Of a stretch of 64,000 nt of DNA, positions 42,475 through 53,577 are shown piece after piece; positions within the stretch are counted from its first letter, which is position 1; every line of letters starts with the position of its first letter. Position numbers and translations under genes: made by a program. The stretch is taken from the NCBI GenBank assembly GCA_019090895.1, contig JAHRVB010000252.1:1-64000 (forward strand). Direction: 5' to 3'. The DNA is from Kangiellaceae bacterium (GTDB lineage Bacteria > Pseudomonadota > Gammaproteobacteria > Enterobacterales > Kangiellaceae). The notes beneath the pieces are model-generated. The model searched no databases. It saw nothing but the letters and a program-made list of their open reading frames with translations, and was not told the DNA's origin.

Positions 42475-42595
42475 AAAGTCTCCAAGGATATCAACTAGTC
42501 TAGTTCATACTTTCCGAAAAGTGCAAAACAAAATCATTTAATTTTTAAGGACTTAAGAAAACAGTCGTTGCTTAGCTATTTAATTCAATGCCCCG

Positions 42596-45019
42596 TTAAA
42601 TTGGCGAACCCGGTGGCATTTTTGGCAATTTAATTAACTGGTCTTTTTTTAGCCATTTGGGTGAAATAGAATTTAACCTCGCTAATTGAAATTGGTAAAA
42701 ATCAAAGAAGCGTGGACTCCTTTTCACTTTCTTTGACAATTTTTCTAATCGTTTCTTTTGTTGAGTTAACCAAGAAAAAGCCGCCGTTTTAACTTGTGAG
42801 GACACTGAAGCGTCGTGTAATAAGTTAAGGTAGTTACTGACCAATAGCTCAATAGAAGCACTTTGATATAACCAATCTTTCGACGAGTTAGCCTCAGTTA
42901 GGACCGCTTTATTTAAAGTACTACCTAGTTCTTGTAGCCCTAAACGAGAGTCATCAAGCGTGTGTTGCTGATATATCCTTGCAAGTCTAGTTGGTTCTAG
43001 TAACAGCGAATAGGTATGCTGAATCGACGCACTAGCAAGTGCATTTTGATCAAGAATTTTTCTAGTTTCACCTTGCAAACTTTCTCTAGAATCAGAGTAG
43101 CCGTAAGCTCTAGGAGAAACTAAAGCAGAGATATTTTTATTGAGCCTTAAAAAATCCGGGTGCAATGTATCCAATAAAGTCGTCAAAGATTTTCTTTGTT
43201 GTTCAGTTGATGCATATTTGAAACTAGGCTCGACATTATTATCCATTTTTATTTTATATTGATAATCAATCCCGCCAATCCATTTCGCGGCAGCGGTTGC
43301 TTGATACCGATGGAAATAATAAACAGGCATCAAAATTTCTTGTAAATCTGAATAGGGTCTACCGGTTTGAAGACTGGCCGAACCAAATTTATCAAGTGCT
43401 AGGGCTCGAACTTTGATCACTCTCGCCAACTCATCAATTGTGTTTTCACCGTTATCCCATAAACTCGCGGCGATTTGAGCGTCTCCGACATTACGAGAGT
43501 CTGGATCAGAAATAAAGAACATCGATTGTTGTTGGTTTCTTTGAATAATATTTGCCAACGATTTAGATTCGTTTTCTTCAGCAAAATATTGATATCCATA
43601 TTCGATAGTTGATTTATCCCATCGCCCGATGTTTTCTGCGTAAGCATTGTCGGCGGTAACTGTATTATTCGATCGATCAATTTCAAATAAAGGGTGGGGA
43701 TAATCCATCACCGAAGCTCGGTTGAAACTACTCGCCGCAAAATTATGAGCTAATCCCAATGTGTGTCCAACTTCGTGTGCCGATAACTGCCTTATACGGG
43801 CCAGTGCTAAATTCATTAATTCCGAATCATTCACATCATCCATTTCTTCAAAACGTGAAAGCATACCTTGAGCAATAAGATAATCTTGCCTAACTCTTAA
43901 TGAACCTAGTGTCACGTGTCCCTTAATGATTTCACCGTTACGAGGATCTGTAACGCCGTATCCATAAGACCAACCGCGAGTCGCTCGATGCACCCATTGG
44001 ATAACATTGTAACGAACATCGAGAGGATCTGCGTCATCGGGCAATATTTTTACCTGAAACGCATTTTTATAGCCAATTGATTCAAACGCCTGATTCCACC
44101 ACATAGCACCTGTTATTAAAGCCGTTTTTACCGGTTCAGGTGCGCCGGGATCGAGATAGTAGACAATGGGTTCAACTGCCTCACTCATCTTAGCGTCAGG
44201 ATTTTTTTTCTCTAGTCGATGACGACCAATAAAACGCTGAGTGATTGGTCGATTAATAGGTTGCGCGTAGTCTTGATAGTCAAATGACCAATAACCACTT
44301 TGGGGATGGAACTGGCGAGGTTTGTAACCCTCTTTCGGTAATCGAATAAAACTGTAGTGCATTCGCAGAGACAATACATTGGGATTAACAGCTGCTTGCT
44401 GTACAAAATTACCTGGCTTATCGCCGGTAAAAGTCACACTTGCTTCTAGTTCAGTATTGTCAGGAAAACTCTTTGTACGTGGTAAGTAAATCGCAGAGCG
44501 TGATTTATCTAATTTATAACTCCCTTGTTTTCTACTCGCCAACTTTCGACTAACACCATGTGAATCTTGTAAAATGAACTCACTCGCATCAACCAATAGC
44601 CAATGTCTATTAGTTTCAACAATCGGAAAAGACCACAAAATGGCGGAAGCAAAGGCTTCTTCTACAGATTGAACTTCTTTTGGATTGTTAGATACTGCTC
44701 TGTAACGAGTATTTTTTTGCGTCAGAAAAACCTTGTTACCCACTCGATTAAATTCGACTAAACGAACTTCACTGAGTTGCCCTCTATCGAGACCAATGTC
44801 GTTAGAACCTAATCCCTGCGGCAGGCTAGATTGGTAGATAAACTCACTTTCCAAATTATTAATCTTTAGATAAAGCTTATCGTTCTGATCGTCGTAGATA
44901 TGGCCAACAAAACCTTCGTGTAACTTATTTTTACTGGTTAGGGATTTTAGATTAACCTCCGCTGCAAAAGCGAAATTAACCGAAATAAGTACAAAAACAG
45001 CGAGGATTATTCGTTTCAT
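42596..45019 (-). CDS. zinc-dependent metalloprotease with DUF5117-like region
   Basis: Signal peptide; SAHEVGHTLGLAHNFAASSFNRASVMDYPHP (HExxHxxGxxH). Confidence 0.9.
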   Translation of the reverse strand: MKRIILAVFVLISVNFAFAAEVNLKSLTSKNKLHEGFVGHIYDDQNDKLYLKINNLESEFIYQSSLPQGLGSNDIGLDRGQLSEVRLVEFNRVGNKVFLTQKNTRYRAVSNNPKEVQSVEEAFASAILWSFPIVETNRHWLLVDASEFILQDSHGVSRKLASRKQGSYKLDKSRSAIYLPRTKSFPDNTELEASVTFTGDKPGNFVQQAAVNPNVLSLRMHYSFIRLPKEGYKPRQFHPQSGYWSFDYQDYAQPINRPITQRFIGRHRLEKKNPDAKMSEAVEPIVYYLDPGAPEPVKTALITGAMWWNQAFESIGYKNAFQVKILPDDADPLDVRYNVIQWVHRATRGWSYGYGVTDPRNGEIIKGHVTLGSLRVRQDYLIAQGMLSRFEEMDDVNDSELMNLALARIRQLSAHEVGHTLGLAHNFAASSFNRASVMDYPHPLFEIDRSNNTVTADNAYAENIGRWDKSTIEYGYQYFAEENESKSLANIIQRNQQQSMFFISDPDSRNVGDAQIAASLWDNGENTIDELARVIKVRALALDKFGSASLQTGRPYSDLQEILMPVYYFHRYQATAAAKWIGGIDYQYKIKMDNNVEPSFKYASTEQQRKSLTTLLDTLHPDFLRLNKNISALVSPRAYGYSDSRESLQGETRKILDQNALASASIQHTYSLLLEPTRLARIYQQHTLDDSRLGLQELGSTLNKAVLTEANSSKDWLYQSASIELLVSNYLNLLHDASVSSQVKTAAFSWLTQQKKRLEKLSKKVKRSPRFFDFYQFQLARLNSISPKWLKKDQLIKLPKMPPGSPI

Positions 45020-45137
45020 TAGCAGTGATGCCTTTTGAGTCTAAGTCGATTTGAATTTTCAGGCTGATTAAAACAGATATGACGGGGAATAGCCAATAGG
45101 ATATAAAACACTAACAAGTTGTTATCATTCACATCGT

Positions 45138-45728
45138 TCAGTTCGTTTGCCAATCCTTGCGAAGCAATCCATAGTCAAACTGGTCGGTTAACTCGTCACC
45201 GTTAAGATAATGAGATTTAAACTCGGCCTCTCGTTTCATGCCCAGTTTTTCCATGATCTGATAAGAAGGAATATTACGCGGGTCACAACGGGCTACGATT
45301 TTAACGATATCCAATTCTCTAAAAAGCATATCAACCACCGCTGCCGCCGCCTCAGAAATGATGCCTTTGCCTGAATTTTCAGGAGAAAGCCGGTATCCTA
45401 ATTCAATTCGCCTTGTGGCTTCATCGTCTACCCTGAAAACAATATCACCTATCGCTCGATCTTCTGCTGAATAGGTGATGATCAACCCATGCCATTGACC
45501 TTCCACTAGAAACCATGGTTTCGCCATGGATTCCAGCATACGATGAGTCCGCTCATCGCCTTCAGGTGGACGAATATATCGATAAACTTGCTCCTTGAGC
45601 GCATATTGGTTAACAGACTCAAAATCCGATAGTCGACCAGGTCGTAATATAAGATGCTCTGTTGTTATCGGCAAAACTGAGAATCCATTTTGCTTTACTT
45701 CATCCATTTTTTTCATAACCGTACACAA
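45138..45728 (-). CDS. GNAT family N-acetyltransferase (RimJ/RimL-like)
   Basis: TEHLILRPGRLSDFESV...RIELGYRLSPENSGKGIISEAAAAVVDMLFRELDIVKIVARCDPRNIPSYQIMEKLGMKREA. Confidence 0.92.
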   Translation of the reverse strand: MCTVMKKMDEVKQNGFSVLPITTEHLILRPGRLSDFESVNQYALKEQVYRYIRPPEGDERTHRMLESMAKPWFLVEGQWHGLIITYSAEDRAIGDIVFRVDDEATRRIELGYRLSPENSGKGIISEAAAAVVDMLFRELDIVKIVARCDPRNIPSYQIMEKLGMKREAEFKSHYLNGDELTDQFDYGLLRKDWQTN

Positions 45729-45745
45729 CCCCCTTACAGAACGAC

Positions 45746-48385
45746 TTATTTCTTACTCTCTTTGTTTTTTTGTGATTCCTTCTTTTTCTGTGGCGCGTCG
45801 ATTATTTTTCCAAAATAAAGTGCATTGGCAAATACTCGGCTTGAACCTAACCAAAACGCACGGAAGTTCATATCGTCAGTAAATGCGATTAATTTTCCTT
45901 TGCCTCGCCCCTGTACAAGAATACTCGTTTTATTCGCTAAGTTTTGCTTATTCTCGTTCGACATATAACCCGCATGCAGTGGTTTTTTATTGAATCGAGC
46001 AACTGATACAAAAGACTCCTTAGGCTCAGTAAAACTAAATTGACCGCGCTTAAATATAGCCAGTTGAGAATCGCCTAGTCCGTATGCCAAAGGGTGACTG
46101 AGATCGATCGTTGTTGAAGCGATAGCGCCACCAATGTAGTGCTCCGCGCGATGGTGATCCATTTCCTCATAACGAAGCGATGTATCGGTTTTAGTATCGA
46201 GCTTTTGAATTTTGCTCGATAACCAATCTAGTTTTGCAAGCCACTTGGAAGCGCCCGATTGGGTAATCAGAATTCCGCCTGACTTTACCCATTCGTCAAG
46301 TTTCTTCAGTTTAGACTTATCTAAATTATATCGACCGTCAACCATAATAATATGAGTGTATTTTTCAATGTCAAACCGACTCAATTGTGCAATAGTCATC
46401 ATCGATAACTCTTGGTCAAGTCGCTGGTCTAATAAATGCCATACTTCACCGGCCTGATAACTACTAACACCATCGCCAATTAACATTAAAGGTTTAACTT
46501 GTTTAAGGGGCGGAAAACTCGGGCTGCCTAAATCCGGTCCAGAAACAGCCAATCCAGAACGAATATCGAGCGGGACGATAGATAGTTGATTGAGCTTTTT
46601 CATAAGAAGCTCGTTTAGCTGTTCGAACGGCATTTCTTGATTGCGGATGGGTAATATCAAATCACCTGTTCTTAACGTCTGATTTCCCTTGGAAGTTTCT
46701 ACAACAACTTCCTTGCCCACCAATCGAACTAATAATTTATGTTGTTGCAAAAAACTTAACAAGCTAGCGGAAGAAAAATCGCGCCAGTCAAAAGTCAGTG
46801 CTACTGTTTTATTATCAATTCCTTCGAACATTCCTTGCGTCTTTTTGTTTTTAGCGCCTATTAGTGACTGTGCGAAATCAGAACGCCCTAGAATCTTATA
46901 ATCGATGTCGAATGCTAAGGGCAATGTCCAACTCGATACGTCATAGAATGTGTTGTCTTCGAATTGTTCTCGCTTCTCAAAAATTGCCTCGATAAGACGT
47001 GACTGTTCCTGTCTCATCGGAACGATATAAGATTGACCGACTGAAAAGTTCACATTGTCCACTTCCAGTTCACGATTAAGTGGAAAACTCTCGATTTGGT
47101 GCCCTTCAAGAATTCGATTAAATTCGCGAATTCTATAAGGGTCAGTAGAAGAATAAACCACAGCTCGATTGCGACTGGCTTTTGCCTCTATTTTGGCTCT
47201 TGCATAGAAATTTCTTTGGTAAGCTAATAGTTCTTTTCTATTTTCTTGTACCGCTTTAAGGGTAGAAAAGGATGTCGTTAATTGATTACGAACAGCAAAT
47301 GGAAATGATACGTCGCCATTAACCGACTGTTGAAGATGTCCTCTCGCACTCGCCTGTTCAAACAAGATTCCCACTGATCCGTTAATATCGGGATAAGTAG
47401 AACCTTTTCCGTAATAAAAATCATCAAAGTTTTCTTTGCTGAAATAAAGACTACCGATGTCATCGAGCGCTTTCGCATGATAAGTGGCGATTTTTGCTGT
47501 GAGGTCAAAGTTTTCCTTTGGTGTTAACGGGTTCTGACGAGACTTAACTCCTGGTTGAAAAAAATAAGTACTGTTTGTGCCCATTTCATGAAAATCAGTC
47601 AGCACATTCGGTTTCCACTGATGAAACATTTCCACTCTTCCTCGAGATTCAGGATGCTGCAACAATAACCAATCTCTATTAAGATCAAACCAATAATGAT
47701 TGGTTCTTCCATATGGCCAAGCTTCATTATGTTCTCTCGTCGCAGGATCACTATTAGGGAGGCGACTTCGATAGCCATTGGCCCATTGGGCGAATCGAGC
47801 TAACCCATCAGGATTAAGCATTGGGTCAATAATAATAACTTGACTCTCTAGCTGTGCGACGGTTTCAGGATCTGTCGCGGCCGCAAGATGATACGCCAAC
47901 AAAAGTGATGCATTACTGCCGCTCGCTTCGTTACCGTGAACGCTATATCCCATCCACACTACTGCAGGTCGATCAGTATTTTTTTCCATTTTAAGGTGCT
48001 GTTGCCGAATAGTTTCAAGGTTAGTAATATTTTCTTCGGAAGAAATATACGCAAGAATTAAAGGTCTCTTCTCGTAACTGTGAGCATAAGTTTTAACCTT
48101 AAAGCGCGGTGACAATTCGGCTAAGCGTCGAAAATAACTCTCAATTTGCTCAGGACGTACGTGCCACTCGCCGACTTGGTAACCTAAAAATGCCTGTGGC
48201 GTAGGAATATCCTGTCGATAATTAGTCTTCTCTTCTCCCGCCAGCGGTAGGTAATAACTCAGATCAACGATGCCATCGGACTTCGCGAGCGTGTGATTGA
48301 TGTTAAATAGAGAAAGCAGCACGCATGCCGAGATCAGAAAGTTTTTCATTAATAGATTCCAAGTTGATTTAAGAGTTTTTGCCAT
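45746..48385 (-). CDS. M14 family zinc carboxypeptidase
   Basis: VVWMGYSVHGNEASGSNASLLLAYHLAA...MLNPDGLARFAQWANGYRS...WFDLNRDW. Confidence 0.92.
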   Translation of the reverse strand: MAKTLKSTWNLLMKNFLISACVLLSLFNINHTLAKSDGIVDLSYYLPLAGEEKTNYRQDIPTPQAFLGYQVGEWHVRPEQIESYFRRLAELSPRFKVKTYAHSYEKRPLILAYISSEENITNLETIRQQHLKMEKNTDRPAVVWMGYSVHGNEASGSNASLLLAYHLAAATDPETVAQLESQVIIIDPMLNPDGLARFAQWANGYRSRLPNSDPATREHNEAWPYGRTNHYWFDLNRDWLLLQHPESRGRVEMFHQWKPNVLTDFHEMGTNSTYFFQPGVKSRQNPLTPKENFDLTAKIATYHAKALDDIGSLYFSKENFDDFYYGKGSTYPDINGSVGILFEQASARGHLQQSVNGDVSFPFAVRNQLTTSFSTLKAVQENRKELLAYQRNFYARAKIEAKASRNRAVVYSSTDPYRIREFNRILEGHQIESFPLNRELEVDNVNFSVGQSYIVPMRQEQSRLIEAIFEKREQFEDNTFYDVSSWTLPLAFDIDYKILGRSDFAQSLIGAKNKKTQGMFEGIDNKTVALTFDWRDFSSASLLSFLQQHKLLVRLVGKEVVVETSKGNQTLRTGDLILPIRNQEMPFEQLNELLMKKLNQLSIVPLDIRSGLAVSGPDLGSPSFPPLKQVKPLMLIGDGVSSYQAGEVWHLLDQRLDQELSMMTIAQLSRFDIEKYTHIIMVDGRYNLDKSKLKKLDEWVKSGGILITQSGASKWLAKLDWLSSKIQKLDTKTDTSLRYEEMDHHRAEHYIGGAIASTTIDLSHPLAYGLGDSQLAIFKRGQFSFTEPKESFVSVARFNKKPLHAGYMSNENKQNLANKTSILVQGRGKGKLIAFTDDMNFRAFWLGSSRVFANALYFGKIIDAPQKKKESQKNKESKK

Positions 48386-48520
48386 TTGGCTTTTACACTA
48401 TAATGGATCATTGTCGGGGCCAATGTCTTTGAATGCCTTAGTAGAATGAGCTGATAGCGCTTTCATATTAATACATTTGACACAAATTATTCCCGTGAAC
48501 GCACAACAGAATAGAAAAAT

Positions 48521-49321
48521 ATGCTAAAGAGATCAATAAGATTAACAAGTATGCAAGGCACAAGATTGTTTCTAATTGTGTTAATGAGTAACTTTATCTG
48601 TTGCTTACCTATTCTGGCAGAACCACTTAAGATAGCGGTAGCGAGTAATTTTCTACAACCGGCGAAAGTGTTGGCCGCAAAGTTCGAGTCTGTTTCTGGC
48701 CACAAAACCCTAATGAGTAGTGGCTCCAGCGGGAAGCTCTTTGTTCAAATTACACGAGGGGCACCTTTTGATATATTTTTATCTGCCGATAGCGAAAAAC
48801 CTGCTAGTTTGTTAAAAAGCGGACTTGCGAAAAAAGGTAGTTTGCAAACTTATGCGATGGGCCGGTTATCTGTTTGGTTTAAACGTTGTGAATATCCGAT
48901 CGAACTCGCAAATCTCAATGATGCATCGATCAATAAGGTCGCTATCGCCAATCCTAAGTTAGCCCCTTATGGAAAAGCATCAAAACAACTTCTACAGAAA
49001 TACGGATTATGGCGACAGATAAGCACCAAATTAGTATTTCCAGAAAATATCTCACAGGTTTCCCAGTTAGCTAGCATGCGGGTGGTCGATGCCGCTATCA
49101 TTGCGACCTCTCAACGATCTGCTTTGCTTGAAAATTTCGCAGAATCTGACCCTAAATCTTGTTTAGTTGAACTGAATCCTGGCGATTACTCCCCTATCAA
49201 ACAACAATTAGTGATCATCAAAAATAGCCAACAACAGGTAATCGCTGAAGAGTTCAGCCAATTTCTTAGAACAAAAAACACTCAAAGTCTTATAAAAAAA
49301 ATGGGATATTCACTCCCTTAG
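48521..49321 (+). CDS. modA: molybdate ABC transporter substrate-binding protein
   Basis: LKIAVASNFLQPAKVLAAKFESVSGHKTLMSSGSSGKLFVQITRGAPFDIFLSADSEKP. Confidence 0.95.
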   Translation: MLKRSIRLTSMQGTRLFLIVLMSNFICCLPILAEPLKIAVASNFLQPAKVLAAKFESVSGHKTLMSSGSSGKLFVQITRGAPFDIFLSADSEKPASLLKSGLAKKGSLQTYAMGRLSVWFKRCEYPIELANLNDASINKVAIANPKLAPYGKASKQLLQKYGLWRQISTKLVFPENISQVSQLASMRVVDAAIIATSQRSALLENFAESDPKSCLVELNPGDYSPIKQQLVIIKNSQQQVIAEEFSQFLRTKNTQSLIKKMGYSLP

Positions 49322-49405
49322 TCTGGTAAAATATCCAATTACCGGTGAAGAGCTCAATATATGTGAGTTCGAATATTCTCACCCGCTGCTAACTGGATTA
49401 ATACT

Positions 49406-49999
49406 GTGACACAAGATTTACCCCTGATTGAAATTACTGAAGGCGCCCAATCCCATTTCGTAAAGTTACTTTCTTCTCAAGACGAAGGGACTGGTATAAG
49501 AGTATTTGTGGTTAATCCCGGCACTCCACATGCCGAATGCGGTGTTTCCTACTGCCCTCAAGACGCTATTGAAAACAAAGACTTGAAAATAGAGTTGGCC
49601 GATTTTATTGCTTATATCGACGAAGACAGCATTCCCTATTTAGATGAAGCTAAAATCGATTACCAAACCGACGACATGGGTGGCCAGCTAACTTTAAGAG
49701 CGCCAAATGCCAAAGCACGTAAAGTCGAGGATGATGCGCCAACAATTGATCGAATTAAGTATCTACTCGAGTCTGAAATAAACCCACAACTGGCCAGTCA
49801 TGGTGGCCAAGTTTCGCTCGCAGAGTTTACCGAGGACGGCATTGTCGTACTACAATTCGGTGGAGGATGCCAAGGCTGCGGAATGGTCGACACCACTTTG
49901 AGCGAAGGTATCGAGAAGACACTGATGGCAAAAATCCCAGAAGTTACCGGTGTGAAAGATATCACCGAGCATGAGCAAGGCGATAATCCCTATTATTAA
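49406..49999 (+). CDS. nfuA: Fe-S biogenesis protein NfuA (GTG start)
   Basis: A-type-like N-terminus plus NifU C-terminal domain [21 protein letters not shown]...[21 protein letters not shown]. Confidence 0.95.
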   Translation: MTQDLPLIEITEGAQSHFVKLLSSQDEGTGIRVFVVNPGTPHAECGVSYCPQDAIENKDLKIELADFIAYIDEDSIPYLDEAKIDYQTDDMGGQLTLRAPNAKARKVEDDAPTIDRIKYLLESEINPQLASHGGQVSLAEFTEDGIVVLQFGGGCQGCGMVDTTLSEGIEKTLMAKIPEVTGVKDITEHEQGDNPYY

Positions 50000-50085
50000 T
50001 CATTACCCACTTTAACCTGTCTTATCATTAACTTATGTCATTAAGATTGCGCTAACAGATAAGACAGCGTTAGACTTGCAATCCT

Positions 50086-50769
50086 ATGTCAGATTTATCC
50101 GCTATTCTAATAACGCTAAAACTAGCGTTGGTTACAACCAGCATATTAATGTTGGTTTGTGTACCGCTGGCTTGGTGGTTGGCCCGTCCGCAACAAAGTA
50201 AATGGTCCCAGAATATTCGTTCGTTGGTCGAGGCCATTGTCGCCCTTCCTTTAGTATTACCCCCCACAGTCCTCGGTTTTTATCTTTTATTGGCATTTTC
50301 GCCGGATTCTTGGCTCGGTGAAGGTTGGATACAACTCACAGGATCGAGCTTGGCGTTTAGTTTTTCAGGATTAGTGATAGGTTCTTTAATTTATTCCCTA
50401 CCTTTTGTTGTACAGCCCCTACAAGCGACTTTTGCCGCCATTCCGTTATCTACACTTGAAGTATCAAGGTCGATGGGCACATCTAACTGGGCCCAGTTTA
50501 GCCGTGTCATTTTCCCGATGAGTAAAACAGGATTCATTGGTGCTTTTAGTTTAGGTTTTGCACATACATTGGGTGAATTTGGGGTAGTGCTTATGATCGG
50601 CGGAAACATCTCAGATCAAACAAGAGTCCTGTCGATCGCGATATACGATCATGTCGAGACGCTTCAATTTGAACAGGCCCACCAATTATCAATTGGTTTA
50701 GTCATATTCTCGTTGATATTATTAACTTTACTCTACCGAACGAAAAATAATCGAGTGGGCTTTCATTAA
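50086..50769 (+). CDS. modB: molybdate ABC transporter permease
   Basis: EAIVALPLVLPPTVLGFYLLLAF...SRSMGTSNWAQFSRVIFPMSKTGFIGAFSLGFAHTLGEFGVVLMIGGN. Confidence 0.96.
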   Translation: MSDLSAILITLKLALVTTSILMLVCVPLAWWLARPQQSKWSQNIRSLVEAIVALPLVLPPTVLGFYLLLAFSPDSWLGEGWIQLTGSSLAFSFSGLVIGSLIYSLPFVVQPLQATFAAIPLSTLEVSRSMGTSNWAQFSRVIFPMSKTGFIGAFSLGFAHTLGEFGVVLMIGGNISDQTRVLSIAIYDHVETLQFEQAHQLSIGLVIFSLILLTLLYRTKNNRVGFH

Positions 50770-51911
50770 TGTTATCCGTTAAGCTCAATTGTCAGTATGG
50801 TGAATTTACGCTTCAAATGGAGCAACAGCTACCGAGTGATCAAATTATTGGATTATTTGGTGCCTCTGGAAGCGGAAAATCAAGATTCTTAAGGCAACTA
50901 ATAGGATTCGATCGTCAAAATAATCGGTCATCAAATATTACTTTGAACAACCAAGTTTGGAGCGACTCTAATCAATCCATTTGTTTAGACCCAAACTCTC
51001 GCGGTATTGGTTATTTACCGCAAACAATTGACCTTTTCCCACACCTAAACGTTTTGGATAATATCACTTTCCCATTAACAGTAAACAATCAGCCTACGAC
51101 CGCCGCATTAGATTATTTGCTCGAGGAACTTCAAATAGACTCGATTACAAAACTTCATCCTAATCAATTATCCGGTGGACAAAAACAACGCGTTGCCCTA
51201 GCTAGAGCGATTATGGCAAGTCGAACGATGTTGATACTGGATGAGCCTACCTCTGCGGTAGGCGAAGAGCACAAGGCGATTATTTTAAACATCATCAAAC
51301 GGCTCAGTGCGGAACATCGGTTCCCAATCATAGTGGCATCGCATGATCGGATTGAACATGCTTTTTTGTCTCAGTATCTATTAACATTTAACAATGGAAG
51401 AATCGAGCAATCAAGTATTTACGATGAAATCGCTGCAGATATAACCGGAAACTTTGCGCAAAAAAACGATGCCATCAATCATATTACTGCGAAAGTCGAA
51501 GAATTTCACAAAGATGTCAATCTAAATTCTCTAACGACTAGTTCCCACCAGCTTTGGGCGGGAAATATACCATTCGACCAAAATAGTCAAGTTGAGTTAG
51601 AAGTTAAAGCTCAAGATATTTCTCTCTGTTTGTCGAAAGAAAACACGACTAGCATCCTAAATTGTCTTGAAGTGAGCATAGTCGATTACAAAGAGCTTAG
51701 TGGACATCAATACTTGATAAAACTTAATTTTGAAAAACAAAACTTAACCACTTTTATCACCAAGAAATCTTTTGTTGATTTGAAGCTTTATAGAAATATG
51801 TCTTTATTTGCACAATTCAAATCCATTAGCGTGCGACCGTTACGACTCAGTAATGCATCATCAAATGCGTCACCTAATAAAACAGTATCAGCCCCGCCCG
51901 ACAATTCATGA
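50769..51911 (+). CDS. modC: molybdate ABC transporter ATP-binding protein
   Basis: GASGSGKSRFLRQLIGF, LSGGQKQRVALARAIM, LILDEPTS; C-terminal MOP/TOBE-like region. Confidence 0.93.
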   Translation: MLSVKLNCQYGEFTLQMEQQLPSDQIIGLFGASGSGKSRFLRQLIGFDRQNNRSSNITLNNQVWSDSNQSICLDPNSRGIGYLPQTIDLFPHLNVLDNITFPLTVNNQPTTAALDYLLEELQIDSITKLHPNQLSGGQKQRVALARAIMASRTMLILDEPTSAVGEEHKAIILNIIKRLSAEHRFPIIVASHDRIEHAFLSQYLLTFNNGRIEQSSIYDEIAADITGNFAQKNDAINHITAKVEEFHKDVNLNSLTTSSHQLWAGNIPFDQNSQVELEVKAQDISLCLSKENTTSILNCLEVSIVDYKELSGHQYLIKLNFEKQNLTTFITKKSFVDLKLYRNMSLFAQFKSISVRPLRLSNASSNASPNKTVSAPPDNS

Positions 51912-52216
51912 GTGAACTCTTCAAAAATAAACTTCGAGCCAAGATTCGCTCTATGGCAAGCTCCCCGAGAGTTCAGCTGAAGCGATTAGCCTTAGGAACC
52001 GTAATTTCGTTAGTCGCAATGATACTGCTAATAATTACCAGTCAATACGAAAGCAGGATTTTGTTTTACACGCTTTCATTAACCGCAATTATTGGTATTA
52101 TATATGCCTTGCCTGGATATTTAGGCATATGGGTTTGGCGAATGAAAGATTCTTTGTTCCGAAGCTTTACTCTAAAAGACCACCATAAAAACGACAGCGA
52201 CAACAAGACTAACTAG
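51908..52216 (+). CDS. small membrane protein of unknown function
   Basis: ATGA overlap with modC; two TM segments. Confidence 0.7.
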   Translation: MSELFKNKLRAKIRSMASSPRVQLKRLALGTVISLVAMILLIITSQYESRILFYTLSLTAIIGIIYALPGYLGIWVWRMKDSLFRSFTLKDHHKNDSDNKTN

Positions 52217-52234
52217 TGCTGCAATTAACTAGGA

Positions 52235-53332
52235 ATGACAATGGACTTGCCTTTACTTAAACAACTCTACAACCAACTTCCGTTTCAAGTTTTAGATTAT
52301 ATCGTAATCAGTCTAAATCTAATGGTGTTTATATTTGCCGGCGTTGTTACAAGACGAGCGGCTCGTCAAAAAGCAAATAGTGGCTTGCAAAATCGAATGC
52401 TTGGTTTGAGGGCAATTAATCTAGCCTTATTTTCTATATACGCGTTCACAGGGGTAGTGGAAATACTATTCAGCTATAAAATCTCACATCTTCAGCAAGT
52501 CTCTCAAACCGGTTTAACCATATTACTTTCTTATCTATTACAACATTACGTCCAAACTTGGATTGTTTTCAGATTTGGAAAAACAAAAGAAATCGATGGC
52601 GAAAAATATAGGGGAGAATCTTACGCCAGTGAGATCATTGGCCTGATTGGATTGCTGCTGGTAAGTTCGATTGCATTCCTTGTCATCATAAACATATGGA
52701 ATCTCGATAGTTGGCTACAAGCCACATCCGTTGTTGGCGGAATACTGATCTTACTTTTCGCATCAAAAGAATATTTCTTAGGCGATATGATCAGTGGACT
52801 TATTATGCACTATAACAATTCGGTTGAAGCTGGTTCTGTGATTAGAGTAAAGGAATTTGATATTGTCGGCGTTGTCATTCAAATTACATTGTCTCAAACG
52901 ACTATTCGAGACCTTGTGCAAAAACACGAAATATCGCTTCCCAATTCTAAACTCAGAAACGCGACCATCGAAACTCTTTCTAATTCAGGAAAAAATGGAT
53001 TTAGGGATTTTCTTGATTTCAAAATCGGATATGAGCATTCGAGTGACTCGGTAACGAGTTTTCTACAACAAGTATGGAGCGAATCGCTAGAGCAGGAAGC
53101 AGGTATCAATGAGGAATCAAAAGCAAGCTTTGTGGTCATTGAAAATGGTGATCATGCTGTTACTTGGAGACTCTACTACAACCTTAAAAATCCATACCGA
53201 ATATGTCAGGCAAGAAACGAAATTCAAACAGTGGCTTTTCGCTTAAGTCAAAGTGAGAGCATTCCCCTTAATACACCAGTCACTCATCACATTCTATCTA
53301 AGGAAACCCCTCGACATTCTTCGATACTTTGA
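52235..53332 (+). CDS. MscS-family mechanosensitive channel-like protein
   Basis: LIGLLLVSSIAFLVIINIWNLDSW...GGILILLFASKEYFLGDMISGLIMHYNNSVEAGSVIRVKEFDIVGVVIQITLSQTTIRD...ISLPNSKL. Confidence 0.85.
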   Translation: MTMDLPLLKQLYNQLPFQVLDYIVISLNLMVFIFAGVVTRRAARQKANSGLQNRMLGLRAINLALFSIYAFTGVVEILFSYKISHLQQVSQTGLTILLSYLLQHYVQTWIVFRFGKTKEIDGEKYRGESYASEIIGLIGLLLVSSIAFLVIINIWNLDSWLQATSVVGGILILLFASKEYFLGDMISGLIMHYNNSVEAGSVIRVKEFDIVGVVIQITLSQTTIRDLVQKHEISLPNSKLRNATIETLSNSGKNGFRDFLDFKIGYEHSSDSVTSFLQQVWSESLEQEAGINEESKASFVVIENGDHAVTWRLYYNLKNPYRICQARNEIQTVAFRLSQSESIPLNTPVTHHILSKETPRHSSIL

Positions 53333-53577
53333 ATCATTCGAGCATGGACGAATAGACACAAATAAACGTTTCACCGACTCAGATCGTAAAAGCGAATCGG
53401 AATAGAACGTTTTAATAATTTTAGAATATAAGTAATCTTCAAGATAATATGAATTTAGAATAAGAAACCAGAACGAGACTGTTTTTTATAATCAACACTC
53501 TCGAACTTCGCTATTTTTTATACCATCTACTACACTAAAAGTTATCTCGTTAAAATAACTAAAAGGTAGAGTTTTTT

